Numbered from the stretch's first letter, positions 1 through 7,612 are shown. The stretch is DNA of 27,841 nt from DASUBN01 sp035691665 (GCA_035691665.1 DASSIS010000135.1:1-27841); one strand, 5' to 3'. Numbers and translations are program-made. The notes: a model not told the origin generated them from the letters alone.

Positions 1-434
1 GGCAGGATATCGGTGATGGTCCGCCCGGGCACGTTGTAGAGCAGCACCGGTAGGGTCACGGCCTCGGCGATGGCCCGGAAATGCCTGTACAGACCTTCCT
101 GCATGGGTTTGTTGTAGTAAGGGGCCACGACCAGCACCGCATCGGCGCCCAACTCCTGGGCACGGCGGCTCATCTGCACCGCATGGGCGGTGTTGTTGGA
201 ACCGGTGCCGGCGATGACGGGGATCCTACCCTTGAGGCGGTGGATGCAGCGCGCCACCACGGCGAGGTGCTCCTCGTCCTCCAGGGTGGCGGATTCGCCG
301 GTGGTGCCTACCGCCACCACGGCGTCGGTGCCCTCGGCCAGGTGCCAGTCGAGCAGCGCGTCCAGGGCGGCCTCGTCCACCCGGCCGTCGGCGGCCATGG
401 GCGTCACTATCGCCACCATGCTCCCCTGGAACAT
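1..434 (-). CDS. dapA: 4-hydroxy-tetrahydrodipicolinate synthase (5' part, cut by window edge)
   Basis: DapA condenses pyruvate with aspartate-4-semialdehyde in the lysine/diaminopimelate pathway (cytoplasm). I translated the minus strand from the ATG at 434. The first 144 codons show the family's landmarks: an N-terminal VAIVTPM segment, the GTTGES pyruvate-binding loop near residue 44, YYNKP near residue 107, and YNVPGRT near residue 133 carrying the conserved tyrosine. The Schiff-base lysine lies beyond the window. The start is supported by a purine-rich Shine-Dalgarno (GGGAGGGAAG) just upstream. The gene diverges from gcvR-bcp, the same dapA/gcvR/bcp arrangement as in E. coli and Pseudomonas. 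Identity is secure; only the 3' end is missing. Confidence 0.96.
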   Translation of the reverse strand, partial: MFQGSMVAIVTPMAADGRVDEAALDALLDWHLAEGTDAVVAVGTTGESATLEDEEHLAVVARCIHRLKGRIPVIAGTGSNNTAHAVQMSRRAQELGADAVLVVAPYYNKPMQEGLYRHFRAIAEAVTLPVLLYNVPGRTITDIL

Positions 435-459
435 CGCTTCCCTCCCGGGCAAAAACGCT

Positions 460-489
460 ATGTTAACGGTCCACACACCCCGGGCTCAA
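460..489 (-). promoter_or_regulatory. Candidate sigma-70 promoter for dapA
   Basis: On the minus strand there is TTGAGC (plus 484-489), an 18-base spacer, then TAACAT (plus 460-465), about 26 bases before the dapA ATG. Four of six bases match the consensus in each box. A short inverted repeat (gggctc/gagccc, 482-487 and 496-501) overlaps the -35. This is inferred by eye only. Confidence 0.4.
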
Positions 490-508
490 GGCGCGGAGCC
501 CAAGAGAG

Positions 509-536
509 TTGCAGCCCGATACAAACCCGCTACACT
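509..536 (+). promoter_or_regulatory. Weak candidate promoter for gcvR-bcp-phoH
   Basis: TTGCAG (509-514), a 16-base spacer and TACACT (531-536) lie about 45 bases before the gcvR ATG. The -10 matches four of six consensus bases and the -35 only three. It is the best match in the dapA/gcvR divergent gap, but weak. Confidence 0.3.
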
Positions 537-580
537 GCTGCCATCGACCCCGCCACCTGGTCAATGCGGCCCGAGACCGA

Positions 581-1111
581 ATGAAACAGTTCCTGGTGGT
601 ATCCGTGCTGGGCGAAGACCGGGCCAGCACCCTCCACGACCTCGCCCGCACGGTGCGCGACTGCGGCTGCAACGTGGTCGAGAGCCGCATGACCGTCCTC
701 GGCAGCGAGTTCTCCATGCTGGTGCTGGTCGGCGGCAACTGGAACACCATCACCAAGCTCGAAGCTACCCTGCCCAAGCTCGCCCAGAAGCTCGGGCTCA
801 CCCTGGCCTCGCGCCGCACCAGCGAGCGTGAGCCGCGCCAGGACCTCATCCCCTACGCCGTTGACGTGGTCTGCCTCGACCAGCCCGGCATCGTGTTCAA
901 CCTGGCCAACTTCTTCGCCGAGCGAGATATCGGCATCGCCGAACTCTCCACCCGCAGCTACCCCGCCGCCCATACCGGCGCGCCCATGTTCGCTGTGCAG
1001 ATGTCGGTCAACATCCGCGCCGACATGCACATCGGGCGGCTGCGCGAGGAGTTCATGGATTTCTGCGACGACCTGAACCTGGACGCCATCATGGAACCCA
1101 TCAAGGGGTGA
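581..1111 (+). CDS. gcvR: GcvR-like tandem ACT-domain regulator
   Basis: 176 residues consisting of two ACT domains (about 4-75 and 92-170). The first opens with a strand-loop-helix typical of ACT (LVVSVLGEDR then a helix); the second begins VVCLDQPGIV. In E. coli GcvR binds GcvA and represses the glycine-cleavage operon when glycine is low. There is no DNA-binding domain, so it would act through a partner that is not in this window. I chose the ATG at 581 because the protein then starts directly at the first ACT strand; an upstream in-frame extension has no ACT similarity. It is followed after 7 bases by bcp, as in E. coli. The family call is firm; the exact regulatory target is inferred. 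Confidence 0.88.
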   Translation: MKQFLVVSVLGEDRASTLHDLARTVRDCGCNVVESRMTVLGSEFSMLVLVGGNWNTITKLEATLPKLAQKLGLTLASRRTSEREPRQDLIPYAVDVVCLDQPGIVFNLANFFAERDIGIAELSTRSYPAAHTGAPMFAVQMSVNIRADMHIGRLREEFMDFCDDLNLDAIMEPIKG

Positions 1112-1118
1112 TGCACGC

Positions 1119-1682
1119 ATGAGCAAGATCGCCGTCGGCAAGCCCGTACCGGATTTCACCCTGCCCGCCACCGGCGGTAAGGAACTGGGACCCGGCTCGT
1201 TCCGTGGCAAGAGCGTGGTGCTCTACTTCTACCCGAAGGACGACACCCCAGGCTGCACCCTGGAAGGCCAGGATTTCAACGCCAATCTGGCGAAGTTCAC
1301 TCGCAAGGACGCGGTGGTGCTCGGCGTCTCGCGCGACAGCCTGAAGTCCCACGACCGGTTCTGCGACAAGTTCGGCTTCCGCTTCGAGCTGCTCGCCGAC
1401 GAGGACGAGAAGGTGTGCACGCTGTTCGGCGTGGTGAAAGAGAAGAACATGTACGGCAAGAAGGTGTGGGGCATCGAGCGCAGCACCTTCCTGATCGATC
1501 CCAAGGGCGTGTTAGTGCGCGAGTGGCGCAAGGTGAAGGTGCAGCGCCACGCCGCCGAGGTGCTCGAGGCGCTCGGGGGTTCCGCCGGACCGGCGGCGAA
1601 GGCGACGCTCAAGAAACGCCCTGCCGGGAAGAAACCCGCCAGACGGACCAAGAAGAAAGCCGCACGGGGCAAGAGCAAGTGA
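1119..1682 (+). CDS. bcp: Thioredoxin-dependent peroxiredoxin, Bcp/PrxQ family, with lysine-rich tail
   Basis: A thiol peroxidase reducing H2O2 and organic hydroperoxides. The thioredoxin-like core occupies residues 1-155. The peroxidatic Cys46 sits in the motif DTPGCTLEG. The E. coli-type resolving cysteine five residues later is absent (glutamine there). Cys82, 36 residues after Cys46, matches the Cys47/Cys83 spacing of Xylella fastidiosa PrxQ, where the resolving cysteine is in helix alpha-3. Cys100 is also present. At 187 aa it is about 30 residues longer than usual; the extra C-terminal tail (about 155-187) is almost only Lys, Arg, Ala, Gly and Pro, resembling histone-H1-like tails. The stop codon overlaps the GTG start of phoH (GTGA), which suggests translational coupling. 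Confidence 0.93.
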   Translation: MSKIAVGKPVPDFTLPATGGKELGPGSFRGKSVVLYFYPKDDTPGCTLEGQDFNANLAKFTRKDAVVLGVSRDSLKSHDRFCDKFGFRFELLADEDEKVCTLFGVVKEKNMYGKKVWGIERSTFLIDPKGVLVREWRKVKVQRHAAEVLEALGGSAGPAAKATLKKRPAGKKPARRTKKKAARGKSK

Positions 1683-3091
1683 GCAAGACCAAGCGCGGCG
1701 CCAAGCCGCAACAGCGCCTCTACGTCATCGATACCAACGTGCTCATGCACGACCCCACCGCCCTGTTCCGCTTCCAGGAGCACGACATCTTCCTGCCCAT
1801 GGTGGTGCTCGAGGAGCTCGACGCCGGCAAGAAGGGCCTGTCCGAAGCCGCGCGCAACGTGCGCCAGGTGAGCCGCTTCCTGGACGATATGATGCGCGAC
1901 GTGAGCAAGGCGGAGATCGACGCCGGCCTCGTCATCCAGAACCTGCAGAACCCCGCCACCCCGGCGGCCACCGGCGGGCGCCTGTTCTTCCAGACCGAGT
2001 CCCTGCCCTCGGCATTGCCAGATTCCCTGCCCGGCAACAAACCCGACAACGACATCCTCGGCACCACCCTTGCCCTGCAGCAGCGCCACGCCGACACCCG
2101 CGTGACGCTGGTCTCCAAGGACATCAACCTGCGCATCAAGGCGGCGGTGCTCGGCATCCATGCCGAGGACTATTTCAATGACAAGGCCCTGGACGACCTG
2201 GACCTCTTGTTCACCGGCATGGAGGAGTTGCCCGGGGACTTCTGGGATCGACACAGCAAGGACATGGAGTCCTGGCAGCAGGAAGGCCGCACCTGGTACC
2301 GCATCCGCGGGCCGCTGGTGAAGAACTGGCACCCTAACCAATGCCTGTACAGCGACAACTTCGAGGCCATCGTGCGCGGCATCGACGACCGCGGCGCATT
2401 GCTGGAGCTGACGCGCGACTACCGGGGCATCCGCCACACGGTGTGGGGCATCAACGCCCGCAACCGTGAGCAGAACTTCGCCCTCAATCTGCTGCTCGAC
2501 CCCAACGTGGATTTCGTCACGCTGCTGGGCTCCGCCGGCACCGGCAAGACGCTCCTGGCGCTCGCCGCCGCCCTCGCCCAGACCCTGGAGCAGAACCGCT
2601 ACCGCGAGATCATCATGACCCGCGTCACGGTGCCGCTCGGCGAGGACATCGGCTTCCTGCCCGGCACCGAGGAGGAGAAGATGACGCCCTGGATGGGCGC
2701 GCTCATGGACAACCTGGAGGTGCTCACCCAGTCCGGCGAAGGCGGCGAGTGGGGCCGGGCCGCGGCCGGCGACCTCCTGCGCAGCCGCATCAAGATACGT
2801 TCCATGAACTTCATGCGCGGCCGCACCTTCCTGAACCGATACATCATCCTGGACGAGGCCCAGAATCTCACCCCCAAGCAGTTGAAGGCGCTCATCACCC
2901 GCGCCGGCCCGGGCACCAAGATCGTCTGCATCGGCAACGTCTCACAGATAGACACGCCCTACCTGACCGAGACCACCTCGGGCCTGACCTTCGTGGTGGA
3001 CCGTTTCAAGCACTGGCCCCACTCCGGGCACGTCACCCTGCTGCGGGGCGAGCGTTCACGCCTGGCGGATTTCGCCTCGGACACCCTGTAG
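1679..3091 (+). CDS. PIN domain-PhoH ATPase fusion protein (PhoH2 type)
   Basis: 470 residues. The N-terminal PIN (RNase) domain starts with YVIDTNVLMHD (about residues 14-24) and has further acidic residues in VVLEELD and KPDNDI. The C-terminal PhoH-type P-loop ATPase has Walker A GSAGTGKT near 284-291 and Walker B YIILDEAQN near 387-395. Related PhoH2 proteins have been described as RNA helicase/ribonucleases; the cellular role in this organism is unknown. The start is GTG at 1679, overlapping the bcp stop by four bases. It places the PIN domain at the N-terminus; the longer open frame upstream merely runs antisense-like through bcp in another frame. It is the third gene of gcvR-bcp-phoH. 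There is no obvious terminator before the next gene. Confidence 0.9.
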   Translation: MSKTKRGAKPQQRLYVIDTNVLMHDPTALFRFQEHDIFLPMVVLEELDAGKKGLSEAARNVRQVSRFLDDMMRDVSKAEIDAGLVIQNLQNPATPAATGGRLFFQTESLPSALPDSLPGNKPDNDILGTTLALQQRHADTRVTLVSKDINLRIKAAVLGIHAEDYFNDKALDDLDLLFTGMEELPGDFWDRHSKDMESWQQEGRTWYRIRGPLVKNWHPNQCLYSDNFEAIVRGIDDRGALLELTRDYRGIRHTVWGINARNREQNFALNLLLDPNVDFVTLLGSAGTGKTLLALAAALAQTLEQNRYREIIMTRVTVPLGEDIGFLPGTEEEKMTPWMGALMDNLEVLTQSGEGGEWGRAAAGDLLRSRIKIRSMNFMRGRTFLNRYIILDEAQNLTPKQLKALITRAGPGTKIVCIGNVSQIDTPYLTETTSGLTFVVDRFKHWPHSGHVTLLRGERSRLADFASDTL

Positions 3092-3117
3092 CACCCCGCC
3101 CGGATGGGTTCAGGTGC

Positions 3118-3146
3118 TTACAATTTGAGTCCGCCTATGCTTAAAT
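3118..3146 (+). promoter_or_regulatory. Candidate promoter for the FadL-type gene
   Basis: An extended -10, TGC-TTAAAT (3138-3146), is preceded at 17 bases by a poor -35 (TTACAA, 3118-3123). The AT-rich leader after it runs about 35 bases to the ATG and contains an AGAGGG ribosome-binding site. Judged by eye. Confidence 0.4.
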
Positions 3147-3184
3147 CTGACGATAAATTCTCGCTCTCTCAGAGGGTTGTAAAG

Positions 3185-4597
3185 ATGAATAAGAAGCAGT
3201 TCTCCTTGGGGATCCTGTCCGCTGCCACCGCCACCTTGGCGCTCCTGGCCTCAAGCAGCGCCTCCGCCGCCAACTTCCAGCTCACCGAGATGAGCGCCGC
3301 GAGCCTCGGCCGCGCGCATTCCGGCGGTGCGGCGGCGGCCGAAGACGCCTCCAGTGTCTGGTACAACCCGGCCGGCCTCGAGGAACTCAAGAACTCCGAG
3401 ATCCTGGGCGGCTACGCCCTGATCCGCTTCGGTGCCGACTTCAGCAAGACCTCCGCCACCGACGCCATCGGCCAGCCCCTCTCCGGAGGCAATGGCGGCA
3501 GCGTCGGCAAGCTCGGCGGCCCGATGTTCGTGTACTACTCGAAGCCCTTGAGCGACCAGCTCACCTTCGGCTTCGGGCTCAACACGCCCTTCGGCCTCGC
3601 CACCAAGTACGACAACGACTCCATCTTCCGCTATCAGGCCATCTACAGCAGCGTGTCGGTGCTGAACTACAACCCGACGCTGGCCTGGAGGGTCGCCCCG
3701 AACTTCTCCTTGGGCTTCGGCATCGACTACCAGCAGATGAACGTGAAGCTCACCAACGCGGTGGACTTCGGCGCCATCTGCTTCGGCGAGCTCAACCCCG
3801 TGACCTGCACGGCCAACGGCCTCACCCCCCAGGGCCATGACGGCTTCTTCTCCGCGCAGGCCAGCGGCCACGGCACCGGCTGGAACCTGGGCGCCCTGTG
3901 GGACATCAACAGCGACATGCGCTTGGGTTTCGCCTATCGCTCCTCCGTGAGCCATGACCTGAGCGGCAACGCCTCGTTCACCAACGTGCCGTTGCTGTTC
4001 ACCGGCATCACCCAGTTCGAGAACCAGGGCATCTCCTCGTCCTTCGAGACGCCGCGCATCATCTCCCTGAGCTACCTGCAGAAGCTCAACGACCAGTGGA
4101 CCCTGACCGCCGACTGGTCCAACACCGGCTGGAGCAGCTTCGACAACCTCACCATCAACTTCGCCAACAAGAGCACGACCCCGGTGGTGGTGGACGAGGG
4201 CCTCTCCAACTCCAACCGCTTCAGCATCGGCGCCGACTACCTGTACAGCAGCGCCTGGACCTTCCGCGGCGGCCTGGCTCTGGACAAGACCCCGGTGCCG
4301 GACCCCTCCGCACCTTGCAACACGACCACCTACAACGCCGCCACGACGGCTGCCTGCACCAACGCGGTGAGCGCGAGCCGCACCGCGCGCCTGCCGGACG
4401 ACACCCGCCGCTGGATCGCCGTGGGTGCCAGCTGGCACGTGAGCGACCACTCCCAGTGGGACATCGGCTACGCCCACCTCTTCCTCGGAGGCAGCGTGCC
4501 CTTCAACCAGCTGAACGCCAACGGCGACGACCATATCGTCGGCACCTTCAAGGCCGATGCGGACATCCTCGGGGTGGATTACCGCTATCAGTTCTGA
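3185..4597 (+). CDS. Outer-membrane channel of the FadL/OmpP1/TodX family
   Basis: 470 residues. FadL-family proteins are 14-strand beta-barrels with an N-terminal plug that let long-chain fatty acids or hydrophobic compounds cross the outer membrane. Residues 1-30 form a signal peptide (basic MNKK, hydrophobic core, SASA before the mature ANFQL). The mature N-terminus shows the family hallmark: SLGRAHSG, then the DASSVWYNPAGL plug motif. The chain ends in YRYQF, a typical C-terminal barrel signal with terminal Phe. Two cysteine pairs (in the CFGELNPVTC loop and the later PC...AAC loop) may form disulfides in extracellular loops. The ATG at 3185 is chosen over an upstream in-frame ATG because it gives a proper signal peptide and has AGAGGG upstream. 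The substrate is unknown; no beta-oxidation genes are nearby. Confidence 0.88.
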   Translation: MNKKQFSLGILSAATATLALLASSSASAANFQLTEMSAASLGRAHSGGAAAAEDASSVWYNPAGLEELKNSEILGGYALIRFGADFSKTSATDAIGQPLSGGNGGSVGKLGGPMFVYYSKPLSDQLTFGFGLNTPFGLATKYDNDSIFRYQAIYSSVSVLNYNPTLAWRVAPNFSLGFGIDYQQMNVKLTNAVDFGAICFGELNPVTCTANGLTPQGHDGFFSAQASGHGTGWNLGALWDINSDMRLGFAYRSSVSHDLSGNASFTNVPLLFTGITQFENQGISSSFETPRIISLSYLQKLNDQWTLTADWSNTGWSSFDNLTINFANKSTTPVVVDEGLSNSNRFSIGADYLYSSAWTFRGGLALDKTPVPDPSAPCNTTTYNAATTAACTNAVSASRTARLPDDTRRWIAVGASWHVSDHSQWDIGYAHLFLGGSVPFNQLNANGDDHIVGTFKADADILGVDYRYQF

Positions 4598-4617
4598 GGC
4601 TGTTTAGCTTCGGGAAT

Positions 4618-4648
4618 AAAAAGCCCCCTTGCAGGGGGCTTTTTATTT
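4618..4648 (+). terminator. Rho-independent terminator after the FadL-type gene
   Basis: A perfect 11-bp stem (aaaaagccccc 4618-4628; gggggcttttt 4634-4644) with a 5-base loop, 20 bases after the stop codon and ending in a T-rich tract. Being flanked by A and T runs, it could work in both directions. Confidence 0.93.
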
Positions 4649-4722
4649 GCGTCATGAAATTGTGGTTCTTTGCCGTCCATGGCGCCATGACCAGTCCCGC
4701 CCGCGCGCTGCGCTTCCTGCTC

Positions 4723-4767
4723 CGCTTACGGTCTAGGGCATACATCCCTGTATGCCCGCTCTAAGCG
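4723..4767. repeat. Nested palindrome (REP-like hairpin)
   Basis: The inner stem gggcatac (4736-4743) / gtatgccc (4750-4757) encloses a six-base loop. The outer stem cgctta (4723-4728) / taagcg (4762-4767) is separated from it by small internal loops. No T-run follows. The form resembles REP-type intergenic elements, but only one copy is visible in the window, so repetition in the genome is unproven. Confidence 0.5.
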
Positions 4768-4790
4768 ATGCTTCGAGCCCCTGGCGAGCC

Positions 4791-4830
4791 GCGCGTCGCT
4801 TGCGACGCGCCCCCAATAAAGGGGGTTTTT
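4791..4830 (+). terminator. Second terminator-like structure
   Basis: A perfect 9-bp hairpin (gcgcgtcgc 4791-4799 / gcgacgcgc 4802-4810, loop tt) is followed at once by a ccccc (4810-4814) / ggggg (4821-4825) stem with six-base loop aataaa and a T5 run (4826-4830). The second stem plus T-run has terminator form. Why a second one lies about 170 bases after the first is unclear. Confidence 0.55.
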
Positions 4831-4924
4831 CATTTGGCTCATGTCTGTTACCGACAGTTACATAAAGCCCAGTGACTGCCCCCATGACAGGTGGGACAGC
4901 CGGACCCGCGGGCGTCAACGAGCA

Positions 4925-4933
4925 TGCGATAAT
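4925..4933 (+). promoter_or_regulatory. Candidate extended -10 promoter for bepA
   Basis: TGC-GATAAT fits the extended -10 pattern (TGn plus five of six -10 bases). No good -35 is visible, as is usual for extended -10 promoters. Transcription would begin about 45 bases before the TTG start codon. Confidence 0.4.
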
Positions 4934-4986
4934 GGCGTCACTATCATGTGGGCGCCTGGAACCGGCCTGCCACGGTGAGCTGAGCC

Positions 4987-6543
4987 TTGAAACATCCCCT
5001 GCCAACCTTAAGCACCTGCCTCTTCGCCGCCTGCTTCACTGCCGCCGCGGCCTGGGCGGATACCGCCCCGCCTGATATCCCGGTGACTACGCTGCAGAAC
5101 CTGCCGGCACCGGCGCCCAACGGCACCCTGTCGTCGAACAGCAGCGACTTCAACCTGCCGCAGATCGGCGAGGCCGGGGCCAACATGATCACCCCCCAGC
5201 AGGAATACACCATCGGCCTGCAGGTGATCAACGAGCTCCGCGACGCCGGCTTCATCGTCGGGGACCCCCTGCTGCAAGAATACATCGAGAGCCTCGGGTA
5301 TTCGCTCTCTTCCCACAGCGACAACCCCGACCTGCATTTCGGCTTCTTCATCATCGACGACCCGGAGATCAACGCCACCACCCTGCCCGGCGGCTTCATC
5401 GTGGTGAACAGCGGCCTGCTCCTGATGACGGACAACGAGGATGAGCTCGCCGGCGTGCTGGCCCACGAGATCGGCCACGTCACCCAACGCCACCTGGCAC
5501 GCCAGCTGGAGGACCAGAAGGACCAGAGTTTCCTGGATCTCGCCACCATGCTGGCCGGCATCCTCGCGGCCACCAAGACCAGCGACCCGGATGTGGCCAT
5601 GGGGGCGCTCGCCACCGCCCAAGGCAGCATCATCCAGCACCAGATCAACTACACCCGCGGCGACGAGGCCGAGGCTGACCGGGTCGGCATCGCCACCCTG
5701 GCGCGCGCCGGCTACCAGCCCGCAGGCATGATCGACTTCTTCACCAAGATGGAGAGCGTCTCCTCGCTCCTGGGCATAGACCGGGTCCCCTCCTTCCTGC
5801 TGGACCACCCCCTGGATTCCACCCGCATCGCCGAGGCCAAAAGCCGTGCGCAGCAGCTGCACGTGCCGCCGCGTCCCGACAGCCGCAACTACGTGCTCAT
5901 GAAGGCCCGCCTGAAGGCGCTCCAGGACGACAGCACCCAGAGCCTGCAGGCCTACTTCCAGGCCGGTGTGACTTCCTCCCAGGGCTGGGACCAGGCGGCC
6001 ATGCGCTACGGCCTCGCCCTCGTCTACGAGCGGGAAGGCAAGTATGGAGACGCCTCCGCCATCATGGCTGCGCTCGCCTCCGAATACGACGACGTGACCG
6101 CGTTCCGCATCGGCCTCGCCAACAGCGAGATGCAAGCCGGCAAGACCGCCGAGGCCATCAATACTTACCAGGCGGCCTTGCGCCTGTTCCCGGACAGCAA
6201 GCCGCTGATCCTGAGCTACGCCAGCGATCTCATCGAGGCAGGCAAGCCTAAAGACGCCACCGACCTGCTCACCACCATCACCACGGGCCGGCAGGCCGAC
6301 CCCGAAGCGCTGCGGCTCGCGGCCAAGTCTTATGACAAGTTGGACGACAGCGCCGACTCCCACTACTACATGTCCGAGTACTACCTCGCGAGCGGCTCAC
6401 CCAGCGATGCCGTGGATCAGCTGCGCATCGCGCTCGCCACCCCGGGCCTCAGCAGCGTGCAGCAGCAGCGCTACCGCGCGCGCCTGCACCGCATGGAGCA
6501 GGCGGCACGGCAGGCGCGGGCAGACGCGGAGGACGGGCCTTGA
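4987..6543 (+). CDS. bepA: BepA-like M48 zinc metalloprotease with TPR domain
   Basis: 518 residues (E. coli BepA/YfgC is 487). BepA is a periplasmic protease-chaperone that works with the BAM complex and LptD to mature or degrade outer-membrane proteins. A signal peptide spans about 1-24 (AWA before DTAPP). The zinc site is HEIGH at 160-164 with the third ligand in EAEAD at 227-231. A conserved His274 in LDHPLDSTR matches the His-switch residue of BepA. TPR repeats fill about 320-510. The start is TTG at 4987: an in-frame stop lies six bases upstream and the first ATG would remove the signal peptide. A weak GGTGAG precedes it. The gene lies 71 bases before mlaA, and both act on the outer membrane. 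Confidence 0.9.
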   Translation: MKHPLPTLSTCLFAACFTAAAAWADTAPPDIPVTTLQNLPAPAPNGTLSSNSSDFNLPQIGEAGANMITPQQEYTIGLQVINELRDAGFIVGDPLLQEYIESLGYSLSSHSDNPDLHFGFFIIDDPEINATTLPGGFIVVNSGLLLMTDNEDELAGVLAHEIGHVTQRHLARQLEDQKDQSFLDLATMLAGILAATKTSDPDVAMGALATAQGSIIQHQINYTRGDEAEADRVGIATLARAGYQPAGMIDFFTKMESVSSLLGIDRVPSFLLDHPLDSTRIAEAKSRAQQLHVPPRPDSRNYVLMKARLKALQDDSTQSLQAYFQAGVTSSQGWDQAAMRYGLALVYEREGKYGDASAIMAALASEYDDVTAFRIGLANSEMQAGKTAEAINTYQAALRLFPDSKPLILSYASDLIEAGKPKDATDLLTTITTGRQADPEALRLAAKSYDKLDDSADSHYYMSEYYLASGSPSDAVDQLRIALATPGLSSVQQQRYRARLHRMEQAARQARADAEDGP

Positions 6544-6614
6544 GCAGAGCTCCCGCGCTGCGGCTGGACGGCACAACCTGCTAGGATAAGCACGTCCTGT
6601 CCCGAGGGATCCCC

Positions 6615-7499
6615 ATGTCCGAACCCACGCGCCGTCCCCTGCGGCCACGCGTGACTATGGCCCTGATGCTGGCCGCGAGCCTGCTCGCCGGCTGCGCCAG
6701 CGCGCCCCCCGATTACGTCACCCAGACCAAGGACCCCTGGGAGAAGATGAACCGGGCCATCTACGGCTTCAACGACACGCTGGACAAGGCCGTGGTGCGT
6801 CCCGTGGCCAGCACCTATACGCGCGCCGTGCCGGAACCCGCCCGCAACCGTTTCCACGACTTCGTCAGCAACCTGGACGAGCCCGTGACCGTGGTCAACG
6901 ACCTCTTGCAAGGCAAGGTCAAGCAGACTCTGCAGGACACGGGCCGGTTCCTGGTCAACACCACCGTGGGGCTCCTGGGCTTCTTCGACGTGGCCCAGCA
7001 CGTGGGCCTCTCCCACCATGACGAGGACTTCGGCGAGACCCTGGCCCACTGGGGCGTGTCTTCAGGTCCCTACTTAGTACTGCCCATCTTAGGTCCCAGC
7101 ACCGTGCGCGACGCCGGCGGCCGGGTGGCGGACATCTACGCCAACCCGCCCAAGGAAGGCATGCAGCCCCGCTACCGGAACGCCGCCATCGTCATGGACG
7201 GCCTGGATACCCGCGTGGGGCTGATGCAGGCCAATGCCAGCATCGACAGCGCCTACGATCCCTACGCCTTCGTGCGCGACGCCTATATCCAGAACCGCCG
7301 CTACAACATCTACGACGGCAACCCGCCGGATCAGGACCAATACCAGGATTACTCCGATCCGGGCGACACAAGCGCCCCCGCCGCCGCGAGCGGAGTCGCC
7401 CCTGCCGTAGCCGCCCCGGCAGCCGTGAGCGGCGCGAAGCCCGCTACCGCGGCACCGGCAGCCGCGACCTCGGCGCTGCCCGCAAAAATCAAAGGGTGA
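6615..7499 (+). CDS. mlaA: Outer-membrane lipoprotein MlaA (VacJ)
   Basis: 294 residues. MlaA sits in the outer membrane with porins, removes mislocalised phospholipids from the outer leaflet and hands them to MlaC. A lipoprotein signal is clear: the hydrophobic stretch ends in LLAGC with Cys27; position +2 is Ala, predicting outer-membrane sorting. The VacJ core follows (DPWEKMNRAIYGFND near 41-55, then GPYLVLPILGPSTVRD near 152-168). After the core, about residues 245-294 are an Ala/Pro/Thr-rich low-complexity tail. It converges on mlaFEDCB (113 bases between stop codons), so the whole pathway lies together although mlaA is a separate transcript. Confidence 0.95.
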   Translation: MSEPTRRPLRPRVTMALMLAASLLAGCASAPPDYVTQTKDPWEKMNRAIYGFNDTLDKAVVRPVASTYTRAVPEPARNRFHDFVSNLDEPVTVVNDLLQGKVKQTLQDTGRFLVNTTVGLLGFFDVAQHVGLSHHDEDFGETLAHWGVSSGPYLVLPILGPSTVRDAGGRVADIYANPPKEGMQPRYRNAAIVMDGLDTRVGLMQANASIDSAYDPYAFVRDAYIQNRRYNIYDGNPPDQDQYQDYSDPGDTSAPAAASGVAPAVAAPAAVSGAKPATAAPAAATSALPAKIKG

Positions 7500-7518
7500 G
7501 AACGCGAAGCGGTCGAAC

Positions 7519-7539
7519 GCCCGGGCACGAAGCCCGGGC
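7519..7539. repeat. GC-rich perfect hairpin between convergent mlaA and mlaB
   Basis: gcccgggc (7519-7526) / gcccgggc (7532-7539) with loop acgaa. It is placed where a shared terminator would be expected for two converging genes, but no T-run follows on either strand. It may be a non-canonical terminator or a REP-like element. Confidence 0.5.
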
Positions 7540-7612
7540 TAGGCGTGAAAATGCGTTTGAGTATTCGCCAGGGAAGGCAAAGCCCCCGGCCATTAAGAAG
7601 TTTTTAGCCTAA

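Larger units (their letters stand above)
4598..4986. other. 389-base gene-free stretch between the FadL-type gene and bepA
   Basis: I see no credible gene here: short open frames lack ribosome-binding sites and overlap palindromes. In order it holds a strong terminator (4618-4648), a nested palindrome (4723-4767), a second GC-rich hairpin with a terminator-like stem and T-run (4791-4830), and the probable bepA promoter region (extended -10 at 4925-4933). Confidence 0.7.

Noticed and set aside
482..501. Six-base inverted repeat gggctc/gagccc in the dapA-gcvR gap as a terminator or operator.
   Set aside because: The stem is short, the loop is GC-rich and no T-run follows; such repeats are expected by chance in high-GC DNA.
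3251..4534. Minus-strand open frame of 427 codons opposite the FadL-type gene, and similar long antisense frames at 1229-2437, 5008-6363, 10778-12079 and 17132-18634.
   Set aside because: High GC leaves stop-free antisense frames; these are Val/Gly/Ala/His-rich without motifs, and the opposite strands hold clear known genes.
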